In this document: piece by piece, positions 1 to 10,713 of the stretch | How the letters are laid out: each line of letters starts with the position of its first letter | How positions within the stretch are numbered: the first letter of the stretch is position 1 | NCBI GenBank assembly: GCA_021234155.1 | Contig: JAJEKV010000011.1 | Coordinates: 3,653,069 to 3,717,068, forward strand | Direction of reading: 5' to 3' | Length of the DNA stretch: 64,000 nucleotides | Source of the DNA: Isoetes taiwanensis | Taxonomy: Eukaryota > Streptophyta > Lycopodiopsida > Isoetales > Isoetaceae | The notes under the pieces: model-generated | Seen by the model: the letters and a program-made list of their open reading frames with translations, nothing else | Told to the model about the DNA's origin: nothing | The model's database searches: none | Position numbers and translations under genes: made by a program

Positions 1-64
1 AAAGACTTGGTAATCATAGACATGGTGGATGCTCGAGGACGAGCATAGTTCTAGTGGGAGAGAC
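1..64 (+). mobile_element. Partial TRIM internal domain, left unit of a tandem array
   Basis: These bases match the 3' part of the internal domain found again at about 286-376 (AAAGACTTGGTAAT start, GATGCTCGAGGACGAGCAT core, then a CTAGTGGGAGAGAC polypurine tract). They directly abut the first LTR. The locus therefore reads internal-LTR-internal-LTR rather than a simple LTR-internal-LTR element. Such arrays arise by unequal recombination between LTRs. The left side runs off the window, so more units may exist. Confidence 0.75.
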
Positions 65-222
65 TGTAACGGGCCCATGGTAGACTGCTCGAGTATTCGA
101 TCCTTGAATGTGCCTATAGGGCGTTCCCGAGACACCGGCATAAATGGGTAGAACCAACTACTCATAAACGTCTAGACGATTTTGCCCAGTTGGTTAAGGG
201 CATGTCGGTTAGGAACGTCACA
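65..222 (+). repeat. TRIM LTR, first copy
   Basis: Direct repeat of 158 bp with TG..CA ends. The same sequence recurs at 377-534 with a few substitutions (for example CTGCTCGAG versus CCGCTCGAG). The last 40 bp contain TTTGCCCAGTTGGTTAAGG, which resembles a pol III A-box. Confidence 0.85.
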
Positions 223-224
223 GT

Positions 225-236
225 TGGTATCAGAGC
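225..236 (+). promoter_or_regulatory. Primer-binding site complementary to initiator tRNA-Met
   Basis: TGGTATCAGAGC lies two bases after the first LTR end. It is the classical plant LTR-element primer-binding site, complementary to the 3' end of tRNA-iMet. The following AGG extends the complementarity with a one-base gap. Confidence 0.85.
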
Positions 237-376
237 AGGTCTCGAGTTCGAGTCTCCATGGGTGCCTATATGCATGGGTAATTTGCAAAGACTTGGTAAT
301 TATTGTGACATGGTATGACATAGACATGGTATAGCCTTGGATGCTCGAGGACGAGCATAGTTCTAGTGGGAGAGAC

Positions 377-534
377 TGTAACGGGCCCATGGTAGACCGC
401 TCGAGTATTCGAACCTTGAATGTGCCTGTGGGGCGTTCCCGAGACACCGGCATAAATGGGTAGAAGCGACTACTCATAAACGTCTAGACGGTTTTGCCCA
501 GTTGGTTAAGGGCATGTCGGTTAGGAACGTCATA
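377..534 (+). repeat. TRIM LTR, second copy
   Basis: Second LTR, preceded by the purine-rich tract CTAGTGGGAGAGAC (about 363-376). Its end is TA instead of CA, one transition away from canonical. Confidence 0.85.
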
Positions 535-1287
535 GTAGCCTCCTGATATAGCCTTCTAACTACATTTTTGTTGTGTTGGAAGGAGATCCGACCCTCCACT
601 TGCAGGATCATTGAAGTGACAGCCCCTAGAGCATCTGATCCAGCTTTTTACTCAGAGTTCCCACCAAAAACTCCCTCCAACATGTAATCTTTTAATCTAA
701 CTCGTGCAAATGTTTCGCTCCAGCTTTCATATTGCTTTTCTACATGTTATAAATGGAGGAAATTTCTCTTGGAGGCAAGAACCTTGAATCTAGTATGCCT
801 TCCAATGAAGAACTCGTTTCTGTATCCTTGTGACCAGTCATTTCCTTTGCTTTAGAACTGCTGATTTTGATCTGTGCTACAACTCTGCCATTGGTGTTTT
901 CGTCCAGATCAAGGTAAGCTCATCTCTTGAGCCTTTTCATTCCAGCTTTCATTGCTTGCATCTGCATTTTCATTCCAGAAATTGTTTTAGCTTTCCTTTC
1001 TTGCATCTGCAAGTCCAGGGATAAGTTTAGATTGAAATAAGGCTGATTATGCATTGTTTGTTAAATTTGGTTGGAGATTCATGCTTTTTGAGTTGTCAAG
1101 CATTGCATGTCTGGCTTCTTTTGCACTATTTCTTTAGTTTCTTTGTCTCTTTGTCTGTGTTAATTACTAGGGTGTTTGTATGCTTATATTAATTAGATGT
1201 TAATCACTAATCAAGTTTCCTTTCCATGCAGGTTCTTGCCTCCATATATTTCTTATCTGCCCTCCTTTTCCAAGCAATTGAGCACCA
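535..1287. other. Non-coding sequence between the TRIM and the transposase
   Basis: AT-rich sequence with pyrimidine-rich stretches and no convincing coding capacity. It may contain the 5' leader of the pogo-like element: a CCATGCAG acceptor-like site at about 1225-1232 sits just upstream of the transposase start. I could not find the element's terminal inverted repeat or TA duplication. Confidence 0.4.
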
Positions 1288-3349
1288 TGAATCTTAGAGG
1301 CAACAGGATTGTGGCCCCTACCCCGCTTGCTGATGATTCCCATCCTTCTCAAATTCCTATTGCTAGGAAGCAAAAAAATACTCCCCGTGCAAGAATTCAG
1401 CACGCTAGATCCCTTCCTGATAGTGTTGGTAAGAAACAATGGAGACAAAGTTCTATTAGAGGTTCTTGGTCTGCAGAAGCTTTAGAGTCTGCCCTAGATT
1501 CCATAACGGATGGGGTGTTTAGTATTAGAAAAGCTGCTAAACACTATGGTATCCCCCCTACAACTCTTAGAAATCATTTGTATGGTATATCTGAACACAT
1601 ATTTGGTAGTGTCCCTAAGGCTTTGACTTTAGAGGAAGAGGAGTTACTTGTAAGCTGGTGCCTTCAATTATGTGATGAAGGTAGGGCCGTTACTTTGGGA
1701 ATTATGAGGGAGAGGGTTGCCCAAATGACCATAAATCGCATCACCATATTCAAAAATGGTTTGCCTGGTCCTAAATGGTGGAAGGGGTTTAAACATAGGC
1801 ACCTGAACTTTTCTCTCAGATCTACTCAATGTGTTGAGGTTGCAAGGGTCAAGACAATGACTATCCAACGTTAACAACTTCTATGACACACTACAAGGAT
1901 TTTACAATTCATTGCAACTAGACCCTTCTAGAGTTTGGAATGCAGATGAAACTGGAGTGCAGGCTAGTAACAGAACAGGGATTAGAGTTGTTGCAAGAAG
2001 AGGCATGAGGAATGTGACAGAAACCATACCTGATAATCGAGAATGGCTTACTGTGTTGTGCTGTGTGAATGCTCAATGTAGTAAATTGGCCAACTTATAT
2101 ATGTTTAAGGGCAAGAGAATGAGAGACGCAGACCTTCTTTCAGGATGTGAAGCTGAAGCAGTCATGGCCTACCAAAAAAAGGCATGGATCACATATATTC
2201 TGTTTTGTGCATGGTTGGACCATTTCAAGAAGAATGTACCAGGTGGGATTAGTTGTGATAGGCCTCATTTGCTAATATGTGATGGGCATAGATCCCATGT
2301 TACCACTCAAACTATCTAAAAGGCTAAAGAAATGGGACTTCACATCTTGCAGCTGCCACCCCATACCTCACACAATCTGCAGCCTCTTGATGTATCATGC
2401 TTTTCATCCTTCAAGTCCCATTTTAGAAAGCTTAGATCTCGTTTTATGCATAGCCACATTTGTGTTGAGCCTTCTAAAGATGATCTTGCCGCCATTGTAT
2501 CCAAGTCTTTGGAAGAATCTCTCACTCCTTCCAACATTATTGTTGGCTTCCAAAAAACAGGTATATGGCCTTATAATTCTGCTGCTGTCCAGCCCGAGGT
2601 CCTTGCAGATTAGGTTGAACATATTGTCCAGATTGCTACAGCAGCTTGTAATGATTCTTTAAATGCTGGTGCTCAAATTCCAGAAAATCCAGGTTAATGT
2701 AGAGGTAGAGTTTGCTCCTGAAAATCTAGATTGTGGTGCTCCTGAAAATCCAGAACATGATGCTCCTCCAATTCTTGAAGAGGCAAGTTGTGCTGCTCCT
2801 GAAAATTCAGATTGTGTTGCTGACCAGAATGTAAATGCAGTGCAAAATTTAGTGCATAATTGTTGGGCTGATATTAATGCTGGCCACTTAGTTGCTCAGG
2901 GTTCAAATGGTGGGCAGCAAAGTGACTTGGCAGCTTTAGCTCTTGCTGTGTCAGTTGCTGCTCAAGCTCAAAAGAAGAGAAGAAGCAAACTTCCTGCAGA
3001 GCTAAAAGGCAAATTGTATGTTACCTCTGATGAAGTCTTGGCTACTAAGCTTGATCAGCAGAAGAAGGATGAAGAGGTAGCAAGGATCAGATAAGAAAAA
3101 ATAGAAGAAAAGAAAAGAATTATGGAGGAGAGAAAGGAGGCTAATAGAAAGAGGAAAGTTATTTGTGAAACTTCCTCTTCAGATGATGAGGAAATTGCGG
3201 AGTTGCAAATGTCAAAGGAAAAGGAGGGAGCTGATGTTGCTGCAGGTATGAACCAGGAAGTTGACATACCTATTGAGCTTGAAATTGATGTTGAAAACGA
3301 GCCTTGCATTGATGTTGGAAACCAGTCTGCAATTGATGTTGGAAACTAG
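1288..3349 (+). pseudogene. Tc1/mariner pogo-Tigger-type transposase, broken
   Basis: Reads, with breaks, as a DDE_1 transposase. The N-terminus has a psq-like helix-turn-helix (SIRKAAKHYGIPPTTLRNHL, about 1529-1588) followed by a CENP-B-like DNA-binding region that includes LTLEEEELLVSWC (about 1622-1660). The catalytic core keeps all three acidic motifs: NADETG near 1938, LICDGHRSH near 2275 and LQPLDVS near 2380. The tail (about 2690-3349) is acidic and then rich in Lys/Arg/Glu, probably coiled coil. Breaks are a frameshift at about 1867, an in-frame TAA at 2317-2319, a TAG at 2611-2613, a second frameshift near 2690 and a TAA at 3092-3094. I chose the ATG at 1288 because the basic N-terminus is continuous from it. 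In life it would cut and paste its own element at TA sites. This copy cannot make an active enzyme. Confidence 0.85.
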
Positions 3350-3854
3350 CCTGATGTTGTTCAACCAATCTCATTCAAGGAAAAGATCATGGAGATGTTC
3401 CAAGATAGGATGTAGAGGATGATGGTTGCATTGGCTGCAGTTTAGAAGACACCCATGAATGTTCATGGGATGAACATTGCAGGCAAGTGGCAGGTGCTAA
3501 GGCTATTGAACATAGTTCTCCAGAATTTGGTAGTCCAAATGAGTATTGGACTGAACCAGATGGACATCATAGCAGGGATACTTACTCTGGAGGACAAGTT
3601 AATCTAAATGACTTGTACAAGTGACTAGCTTGCACAAGCAACCAGTTGAAAGACATTTGAGAAGTATGTAATTTTGTGTTTAAATTCCTGTTTTGAGGTT
3701 GTATTCTGAATTGCAAAAACCTTTTATGGTTTTTTCTATAATATAGTCAATCTACTATTTTTGCTGATCCAATACCAAGTCCTCTTGTTGAAGAACCTTG
3801 TAACGTCTTTTTGAATCTGTAAGTGCCATTTATGTCTTGGTGTTTTTTAGATTG

Positions 3855-3906
3855 TTGAGTTGATCATCATCACCACATTATCTTGTGTGGTTTGATGATC
3901 AGCTCA
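3855..3906 (+). repeat. Short perfect-type hairpin downstream of the transposase
   Basis: Arms 3855-3877 and 3885-3906 (TTGAGTTGATCATCATC... against ...GATGATCAGCTCAA) pair over about 22 bp with few mismatches around a 7-nt loop. It lies about 50 bp before a tRNA-like module, the same order as the 3' structures after the two Replitron-like genes. Confidence 0.6.
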
Positions 3907-3953
3907 ATAAAGCTACTGATTTGCTTATCTGCTTTGCTTGTGTGCAGGTGGCC

Positions 3954-4008
3954 TAGTATGGTTGCCCAGCACTATTGCTAGTTTAGGGTTCAATTCCCTA
4001 ACAGGCCA
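3954..4008 (+). other. tRNA-like module (orphan copy)
   Basis: A 6-bp outer stem (TGGCCT/AGGCCA) encloses TATGGTTGCCCAGCAC and a perfect T-arm: TAGGG stem, TTCAATT loop, CCCTA. The GGTTCAATTCC core fits a pol III B-box. At about 55 nt it is too short for a real tRNA because the D-arm/anticodon part is collapsed. It resembles the modules at 39,594-39,641 and 53,300-53,345. It could be the head of a tRNA-derived SINE or a remnant of a Replitron 3' end. Confidence 0.45.
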
Positions 4009-4473
4009 TGAGTAACCTTAGTTAGTTTAGTACTCTTCCCTTACATGCTATTTGTAGGTCTCTTCTGGTATCTGGTTGCACCAAGAACCTCCACATGATG
4101 TTCAATTAAGATACCCAAATGAGCTAATGAGGTAACTTTGGAGTCAATTTAGGTCTGTAACATATCCATTTGGGTTTCAGTCTGATCCAATTAAGTTTTC
4201 TGATAGGTCCACTCAAGGTAGACAATGTTCCATTAAAAGTGTCTTTGTGGTTATCCTTATTGTTTTTTTCATTCCTATCCCTTGGATCTGAGCATAAAGG
4301 CGGGAATATTCCAAATCCATGGCTGATAATAATTTCAATAAAACGACTTAAAAAAATTGAACAGAAAACAACCATTAACTAGCACACTCAATAAATTGTG
4401 CTGAGATTATAGTTGCACTCTGAGAAGAAGAATGTGGAAAGAGAAATACAAAACAAGCTGAGAGGAATCGAAC

Positions 4474-4667
4474 CCCTCGGCCACATGCCCTTCACTAAAA
4501 GCTTCTCCGAAGAAGCATAATACCTCCTCAATAGTTCACCGAAGCCGAATAACTTTTAAAAAAATTAAGACCCTCGGCCACATGCCCTTCACTAAAAGCT
4601 TCTCCGAAGAAGCATAATACCTCCTCAATAGTTCACCGAAGCCGAATAACTTTTAAAAAAATTAAGA
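4474..4667. repeat. Perfect 97-bp tandem duplication
   Basis: Units 4474-4570 and 4571-4667 are identical over 97 bp, so the duplication is very recent. On the minus strand the bases at 4461-4480 read GGGGTTCGATTCC, another tRNA T-arm-like motif, and it sits in the single-copy flank next to the first unit. Confidence 0.9.
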
Positions 4668-5890
4668 AGCCTGGATGGAACATCCCGAATTTTAATGCAG
4701 GAGCCCAGAACAAAGGAATTGCTTAGCTACCTATAGCTGCTACATCTCAACCTCGCTGCCAAAGATCCAAACAAGAACCCAAAGCAAGAATCCCACACCA
4801 AAGCAAGAATTCGTGTGGGATTTGAACCCACCAAAACCTCAGGCTTTCCCCAGGCTTTTCTCGGAGGACAAAACACTGCAACAAGCTTTTGTCACTGCAT
4901 CTGCAAAAAAGAATAAACAAGTAGAACAACCTAAAGAATTATAAACTCCCGGACTTCCGACACAAAAAATCACTGTAGCCTCAGTCGGTTGCACAAATCC
5001 GACTGGATCTGGCAATTCCTCCATCTGTTCCACCTACTAAATGAACTCGAATTCATAAGTACGATGTAAACTTTACAATCAAGAGCTCCAGGAAATCTTC
5101 AGACTCAGAGGATGCCGCATGCAAAAAAATTGGTAATTTTGGCAAATCTTCATTTGTCTGCCGCTTCACAGCAAGCCGTCTGCCTGTTAACCGCAAGAGA
5201 AGACGAAAGGATTTGCCTTCCAAAAATAAAGGGCACTTTCATTAAGCGAGGTGTTAAAAATTGCCTCGTCCATACAAAGGAAAGAAAGGGCAGCCAAAAA
5301 AACACTCCCAAAAAATGCCACAAACGTACGGAAAAAAATACATACTTCCCCAACAATCCTAGGTCAAACTTTTGAATAAATACCCCTTAACGCCTTAAGA
5401 ACAAAATGGGGAACCTTTATCAGATAGATAGTGATCCATTCGACTTATGTAGTTGATCCATATCAGCTACACAATGATCTATTGAGGACAGCATACTGTC
5501 CACTCAAGCTAGTTGTTGTGCCATTCATGTTAGGTACTGCTCCATATCAGGTGCACAATGAGTACGATGTCCAATCAAGGTAGGCACTTGTGCCATTTGA
5601 ATGCTGCAAGTAATCCATTGTAGGTAGTGTCTTGGACCTATAAGGTAAGGGGAGAGTCCAAGCACACTGGGCCATTTAAGATAACAGTGCATCATGTGGG
5701 TGCTCAGACCCCATGTAGTTTGAGTAGTTGTAACATCATTCTGATCCAATATTTTGATAGAAAAAATGTTTACATGCTAGGGCACATGTTTGCGATTTTA
5801 AACTTCAGATTTGATGAGTTTTTGCTTGTAGATTCGAACGATTTGCTGTTAAGTGGACCATTGACCCTTACACAGGAAGCAAAACGAACG
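4668..5890. other. No gene recognised; degenerate internal repeats
   Basis: No supported coding sequence. From about 5420 to 5620 there are loosely repeated phrases (GTTGATCCATATCAGC, GCTCCATATCAGGTGCACAATGA) suggesting an old decayed tandem repeat. The sequence homologous to the flank of LRR copy 2 begins at about 5890. Confidence 0.4.
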
Positions 5891-6064
5891 TGCGTGATCT
5901 TCTGGACTTTCGTCTGCAAAGTCCATATTAGCTTTTATGGGCGCCCGAGCCTCCGACGACGGCCTCCATTTTCTGCACAAATGGACGGAAACAAACAGCC
6001 AGTCTACATTTCCTTTACAAACCCACATTCTCGTTTCAAGTCTTATGTATACAGAGCTCCCGCA

Positions 6065-8537
6065 ATGGACTATCAAATCAAGAAATTTCTCGCTCCCCTG
6101 TTTCTGCTTCTACTGGCTCCTCTATTTGCCAATGCTGCAAGAACTATTACTATCTGCAACAAAGCAGACAGGCACGCACTTCTAGGGTTTAAATCCGGTC
6201 TTAGACTAAGATATGAATCTGATGAAGGTGAAGTACTTCAATCTGATGAAGGTAAAGTACTTCCTTCTTGGAACAAGAGTGCAGATTGCTGCCAATGGAG
6301 CGGCATTACTTGCAACAGGTATATTTTCCTTTGTTCTTTGAATCCTCAGTCTGTTACGATAACTCTGTTATGCTTTACTGATCATAAGTTGTCAAAGAGA
6401 CTTTTAATCTCTCAATATTAAGATACTGGGTTCTTTTGTTTGCCCCTCTGTTATGCTAACTCTGTTATGCTTCACTTTTTCAAGAGTGGAATATCTTGTC
6501 ATTTTTTGATAAACTCGTGTTCCTATGTTTAACAGCGGAGGAAATGTGATTGCCTTGAATATGGAATTCGCTTCAGAGCCCAGATTGGAAGTGGATTATC
6601 CTAAAAATCCAGTCACTGAATACCTTCCCCGCCTCAAATCCTTGGAGCTTCTTAATTTATCATCAATAGTATCTCAAAACTTTCCAATTGAACTGGCTCA
6701 ACTTCCACTCCTCAAATTCCTTTATCTCAGGGACACTCAAATCTTGGGTCACATGCCACCAGAATTGGCCAATTTTACAAAGCTGGAGGGTCTAGATCTG
6801 GGAAATAATCAGGATCTACATGGAAATCTAGATGTACTATGTCGCATTCCAAACCTAAATTATTTATCTATGCATTATACTGCTGTTTCTGGTGTCGTAC
6901 CCCGCTGTTTCGGAGATCTATCTAAGTTGAAGTACCTTGACCTCTCACAGCAAGCATTGAATGGGAAGATCCCTGAGCAGCTTGGCAAACTCTCTAACCT
7001 AGTTCATCTTGATTTAAGTGACAACAATTTTGGCCAAAAAATTCCTTTTCAGCTCTGCAATTTGACAAAACTACAGTACTTAAATCTTGGTGGTAATGGG
7101 CATTTGACAGGAAATATTCCAGCATGTTTTGGAGGTCTTTCAGAGTTGACAGAGCTTAGCCTTGATGGATGCGCACTAAATGGAGAAATACCTTCTTCTC
7201 TTTCTAAGCTTTCTAAGCTGCAGAGGTTAGCTTTGGAAAGAAATACCTTTGTGGGTTCTATTTCATCCTGGATGGCTGGTTTAGGAGATCTGCAATATCT
7301 TGGCCTGGGTAATGTTGAAGGTGGTCATCTTGGTGGAGTACTTTCTGAGTCTCTTGGTAACTTGACCAAACTCCGTGAACTCATATTAGACAACTTAGAA
7401 ATAAGTGGTGGCTTTCCAAAAAGTTTTACCAACTTGAAGAACTTGGAGGTGCTGCACGTTAGCTTTGCAAGCAATCTGGCAGGAAATCTACCTGACCTTG
7501 GTAAGCTGAGCAAGTTGAGAGATTTACAGATATATGAGACTGGAGTGAGTGGCAGCATACCTGACTCCATTGGAAAATGTTCTCAGTTAGTTTACTTGCG
7601 ACTTTCGGAGAACTCTTTATCAGGTGCAATTCCAAAAGCACTAGGTAATCTGTCAAACCTGTTTGAGCTTCATCTGTATGATAATGAGATCAGTGGAACT
7701 ATACCCTCTGAATTAGGTAAGCTTCAAAGACTTAGTAATCTGTACATGCAGTCCAATAAACTTTCAGGTCAAATACCTACAGAAATAGGTAATCTTGTCA
7801 ACTTGCAATATCTAGATCTCTCAAACAACAGTCTTACTGGCAGCATTCCAGCATCCTTTGGCAGATTATCCAGTTTGTATAGCATGGATATATCATATAA
7901 CAAGCTAAATGGTCCTCTTCCAGAAATAAAATCTACACCACCTCAGCTGTGGACTTTGCGCCTGCAAAATAACGAGCTTAAAGGAGGAATTCCAGCATGG
8001 GTACTGAATACAACAGGGAGCATACATGATATAAATCTTTCCCATAATCAGTTTACTACTTTGCTTTCTACAATTCCACCTTCTTCCTCTTTGGATCTTC
8101 ATGCAAACAGGCTACAGGGCACCATCAGATTTAATTTCACAGTGGATTTGGGTCAAGCAGGGTTTATGTATTCAGTAGATTTATCAGAGAATGAATTCAC
8201 AGGGGTAGAATATACTGGGGATCGACCAGATGCTGGTGCAGATACTTTCAGCCCTTTGCAGTATTTATCTTTGGCAGGGAACAAGATTAAAGGCAAGATA
8301 CCCGGATTTATTGGCAAGCGGATGAATGAATTTGAGACATTGGACTTGTCGAGAAACCAATTCTTTGGAGAAATACCTGCAGTTTTCGTGAACTTGACAC
8401 GATTGACTAGCTTCAATGTGTCCAACAACCATTTGAGAGGAGAAATTCCTCAAGGAGGTGTGATCAACAGCTTCCCAGTATCTGCATTTGAAAATAATGA
8501 TGGGCTTTGTGGCCAGCCTCTTCCTGCCTGTAAATGA
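6065..8537 (+). CDS. Secreted LRR receptor-like protein, copy 1 (2 exons)
   Basis: Predicted 751-residue protein. Exon 1 is 6065-6318, a 217-bp GT..AG intron follows, and exon 2 is 6536-8537; the Ser codon spans the junction. Residues 1-24 form a signal peptide (hydrophobic core FLLLLAPLF, then ANAA). An LRR N-terminal cap follows, with DRHALLGFKSGLR and CCQWSGITCN. About 22 plant-type extracellular LRRs (LxxLxxLDLSxNxLxGxIP) then run to a cap with NNDGLCGQPLPAC. The reading frame stops one residue later, with no transmembrane helix and no kinase. It may therefore be an apoplastic LRR protein, like PGIP-type or truncated RLP proteins, acting in recognition or binding; the ligand is unknown. 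The ATG at 6065 is preferred over one at 5981 because it begins the signal peptide. A 24-bp tandem duplication near 6214-6261 adds eight residues absent from copy 2. Confidence 0.88.
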
Positions 8538-9040
8538 AAGAAACCTAAAAGAAGGGGCTCTTTGGCAGCTACAGAAAGAAAGCTGAGATTCCAACTACAG
8601 CATTTTTAATTATAAGCAAAAATGAAGTTTTGACACCTTTGCATATTCCACTTTCCTTGGTCTTTATATGCATATGCCAGGTGTCATTATTTTAACTTTT
8701 AGTCCCCTGTCCTTTAGAAAATAAAAATATAACCACCTATCTTTTATCGCCACTTGGGAGAAAAAGTTAATAACATCCTATTCTTGATTTGTTTTTTTTT
8801 TTCCAAAAGGACATGAGCGTGGAATCTCATGTGCAAACACTCCATTTTAACATGGAGACTTTAGTCTATAAAAGACACCCACTATAATCAAATCTCACCC
8901 TAAGTTATTTGGTGAAGTAAGAGAATAAAATAAGATTGAATTAGATTAAACCCACAAACGCCCTTCAATTAATTTTGGCTCAATATACATTTGGTTCAAG
9001 GACAAAGAGGGTTTCAATTTTAGCATTTCCTTATGTCTAA
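8538..9040 (+). other. 3' flank of LRR copy 1
   Basis: The part from about 8905 to 8990 (TTTGGTGAAGTAAGAGAATA onward) matches the 3' flank of LRR copy 2 on the other strand. The 350 bp in between (about 8550-8900) are absent from copy 2, so they are either an insertion here or a deletion there. The homology ends about 50 bp before a Helitron terminus. Confidence 0.6.
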
Positions 9041-9068
9041 CTAGAAAAAGTGCCCAGCGTTGCTGGGC
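9041..9068 (-). mobile_element. Helitron 3' terminus, minus strand
   Basis: On the minus strand this reads GCCCAGC-AAC-GCTGGGC, a perfect 7-bp hairpin with a 3-nt loop, then ten bases and a terminal CTAG followed by T. That is the canonical Helitron 3' end (subterminal hairpin plus CTRR, inserted into AT). The element body extends to higher coordinates. Its 5' TC end was not located, and no Rep-helicase coding is visible, so the copy is non-autonomous. Confidence 0.8.
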
Positions 9069-9157
9069 TTTCTGTCAAACATAAAGTAAAAAAATAAATA
9101 AACATAAAGTAAAAAAATAAATAAAGATAGTGGATCAAATAATATGAGTTCTATACA

Positions 9158-9198
9158 AGAAATTTATCGCGGCGGCCTTGGCCGCCGCGAACATTTCT
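9158..9198. repeat. GC palindrome, copy 1
   Basis: A perfect 22-bp palindrome (arms CGCGGCGGCC, centre TT) lies inside AT-rich flanks that are themselves nearly palindromic (AGAAATTTAT on the left, AACATTTCT on the right). The same 41-bp unit occurs at 9759-9799 and, inverted, at 17647-17687. Confidence 0.85.
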
Positions 9199-9758
9199 CT
9201 TTACCAAACATATTAATTCTGGACATGTGAAATCTAAAGCAACGCCTACGCTTGAAGATTTTGAACCGCCATATGTGGCAGAACATCCAAAAGCACACAA
9301 GCATTCATTTATAAAATTACCTCGATGAAATTAGCTCAAGAGATATAGTAAACATGTGGTTACGACATATAAGGACATGGGTGTAATGGGCTCAATGCAA
9401 TTCCCCAATGAGATAGACCTCTTCATTCGGTTTGTGAACTACTGCAGTAATAATTGGGGCTCTATTTAACCTCTCAATATACGCTTCGTAAACCATTTTG
9501 TAGTCCTTAGAATCATTCTGTTACGTAGCGCCAAGATGATTAAAGCAGCGGTTCTTTAAATATTCACTACAATCTATTAATTTATTTGACAATAGAAATA
9601 GGTGCCCAAAATTTCAGTGCATTGCATAAAGCGTTGCTAGGTTTATTTCTTCATGCAGCCTTGTTAAGAAGCACATAATAAAACTTGGTATCAATTTCAA
9701 TAGGATAACATTGCAAATCCTCCATGAAGATGTTTTCTTCATATGATCTAATAACACA

Positions 9759-9799
9759 AGAAATTTATTGCGGCGGCCAAGGCCGCCGCGAACATTTCT
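9759..9799. repeat. GC palindrome, copy 2
   Basis: Same unit and orientation as copy 1. The centre reads AA instead of TT and one arm base has changed from C to T. Confidence 0.85.
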
Positions 9800-10713
9800 T
9801 TGGTCCCAAACTTATGGGGTTGCACCACTGTTAATAATGTCTGTTTGGGTTCATGCTGTGAGGCAAGGGTGATAAATATTTTGAGCTGTAAGGAAAGAAA
9901 CTCTTGAAGGTGAGAAATCATTTGAGCTGTAAGGAAAGAAACTCTTCAAAAGTCCCACATTGTACTTTAGATGAGGAGCTTCCAAGGCAACAAAAGAGTG
10001 CCATAATTAAATTTTTTGCCAAGAGATAAATGAAATTTTTGATGAGTTCTAGAAGAATGAGCATCTAGGTTAGTTAACTGCAATGCCAATATAGCATTAA
10101 TTATGTTGGTAACATAATTATATTGGTAACATGTTGCAAATGGCATATTATGTTGTCCTATTTCATTAAACACGTGATTTTATATAGGAAATATTCATGG
10201 GTTTTGAACACCAGCTTGTTTCAAAAATAAATACTATATATCTTGCATTGACATCAAGATTATATAGTTCCATTGAAAGAAATAAACTCACACATATTAA
10301 GGACCAAACATATCCATACATAAGCTAAGATGAATACCTCGTATTCAATGTGGAATTCACATTTCTTTGCGTACTTTTCACAGGGAAAACATGGGGTAAA
10401 GTCCCTAGAAAAATGGTGGATATGTTGCATGGTGCTACTTTGTTGCAATGCCTAAATTTTGCACATATTTTACGTGTTTATACTCCCACATGCTTTCAAT
10501 TGATAAATGATTTCATGTGGTCTAGATCCTGTGAAAACTCCCTGTACCCAATACCAATCATAGCCATATCTTCGGTATCACACATCATATTCCTATTCAT
10601 CTATTCTACAAATTCAATGGACAAACTTAAAATCCAAACGCAGAAATGATATAAAACAGTTTGATGCATCATCACTCAAGCGTATTTTGACTTAACATCA
10701 TTGACTTGCTTAC

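Larger units (their letters stand above)
65..534 (+). mobile_element. TRIM (terminal-repeat retrotransposon in miniature)
   Basis: Two near-identical 158-bp direct repeats (65-222 and 377-534) start TGTAACGGGCCC. They end GTCACA in the first copy and GTCATA in the second, so the first has the canonical TG..CA ends. The internal domain is only about 154 bp and codes for nothing. It opens with a primer-binding site and closes with a purine-rich tract just before the second LTR. This is the TRIM architecture: a non-autonomous element that depends on the machinery of a larger LTR retrotransposon. The TGTAACGG start and the tract before it recall Ty3/gypsy ends, but that assignment is an inference. 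No target-site duplication can be scored because another unit abuts on the left. Confidence 0.85.

Noticed and set aside
187-260. A genuine tRNA gene in the TRIM
   Set aside because: Only A/B-box-like words and the iMet complement are present; no acceptor stem or cloverleaf can be formed. It is explained by the primer-binding site.
4455-4530. tRNA gene on the minus strand at the GGTTCGATTCC motif
   Set aside because: No matching 5' acceptor strand and no anticodon arm; only the T-arm resembles a tRNA.
8529-8536. Splice donor (GTAAAT) at the end of LRR copy 1 that could lead to a lost kinase exon
   Set aside because: Copy 2 has GCAAAT at the same place with an otherwise intact gene, and no transmembrane or kinase coding is found downstream of either copy.
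7325-8594. Several minus-strand open frames opposite LRR copy 1 (and the equivalents opposite copy 2 at 41,813-42,941)
   Set aside because: They are conserved only because the LRR genes are duplicated. The sense-strand LRR protein fully explains them.
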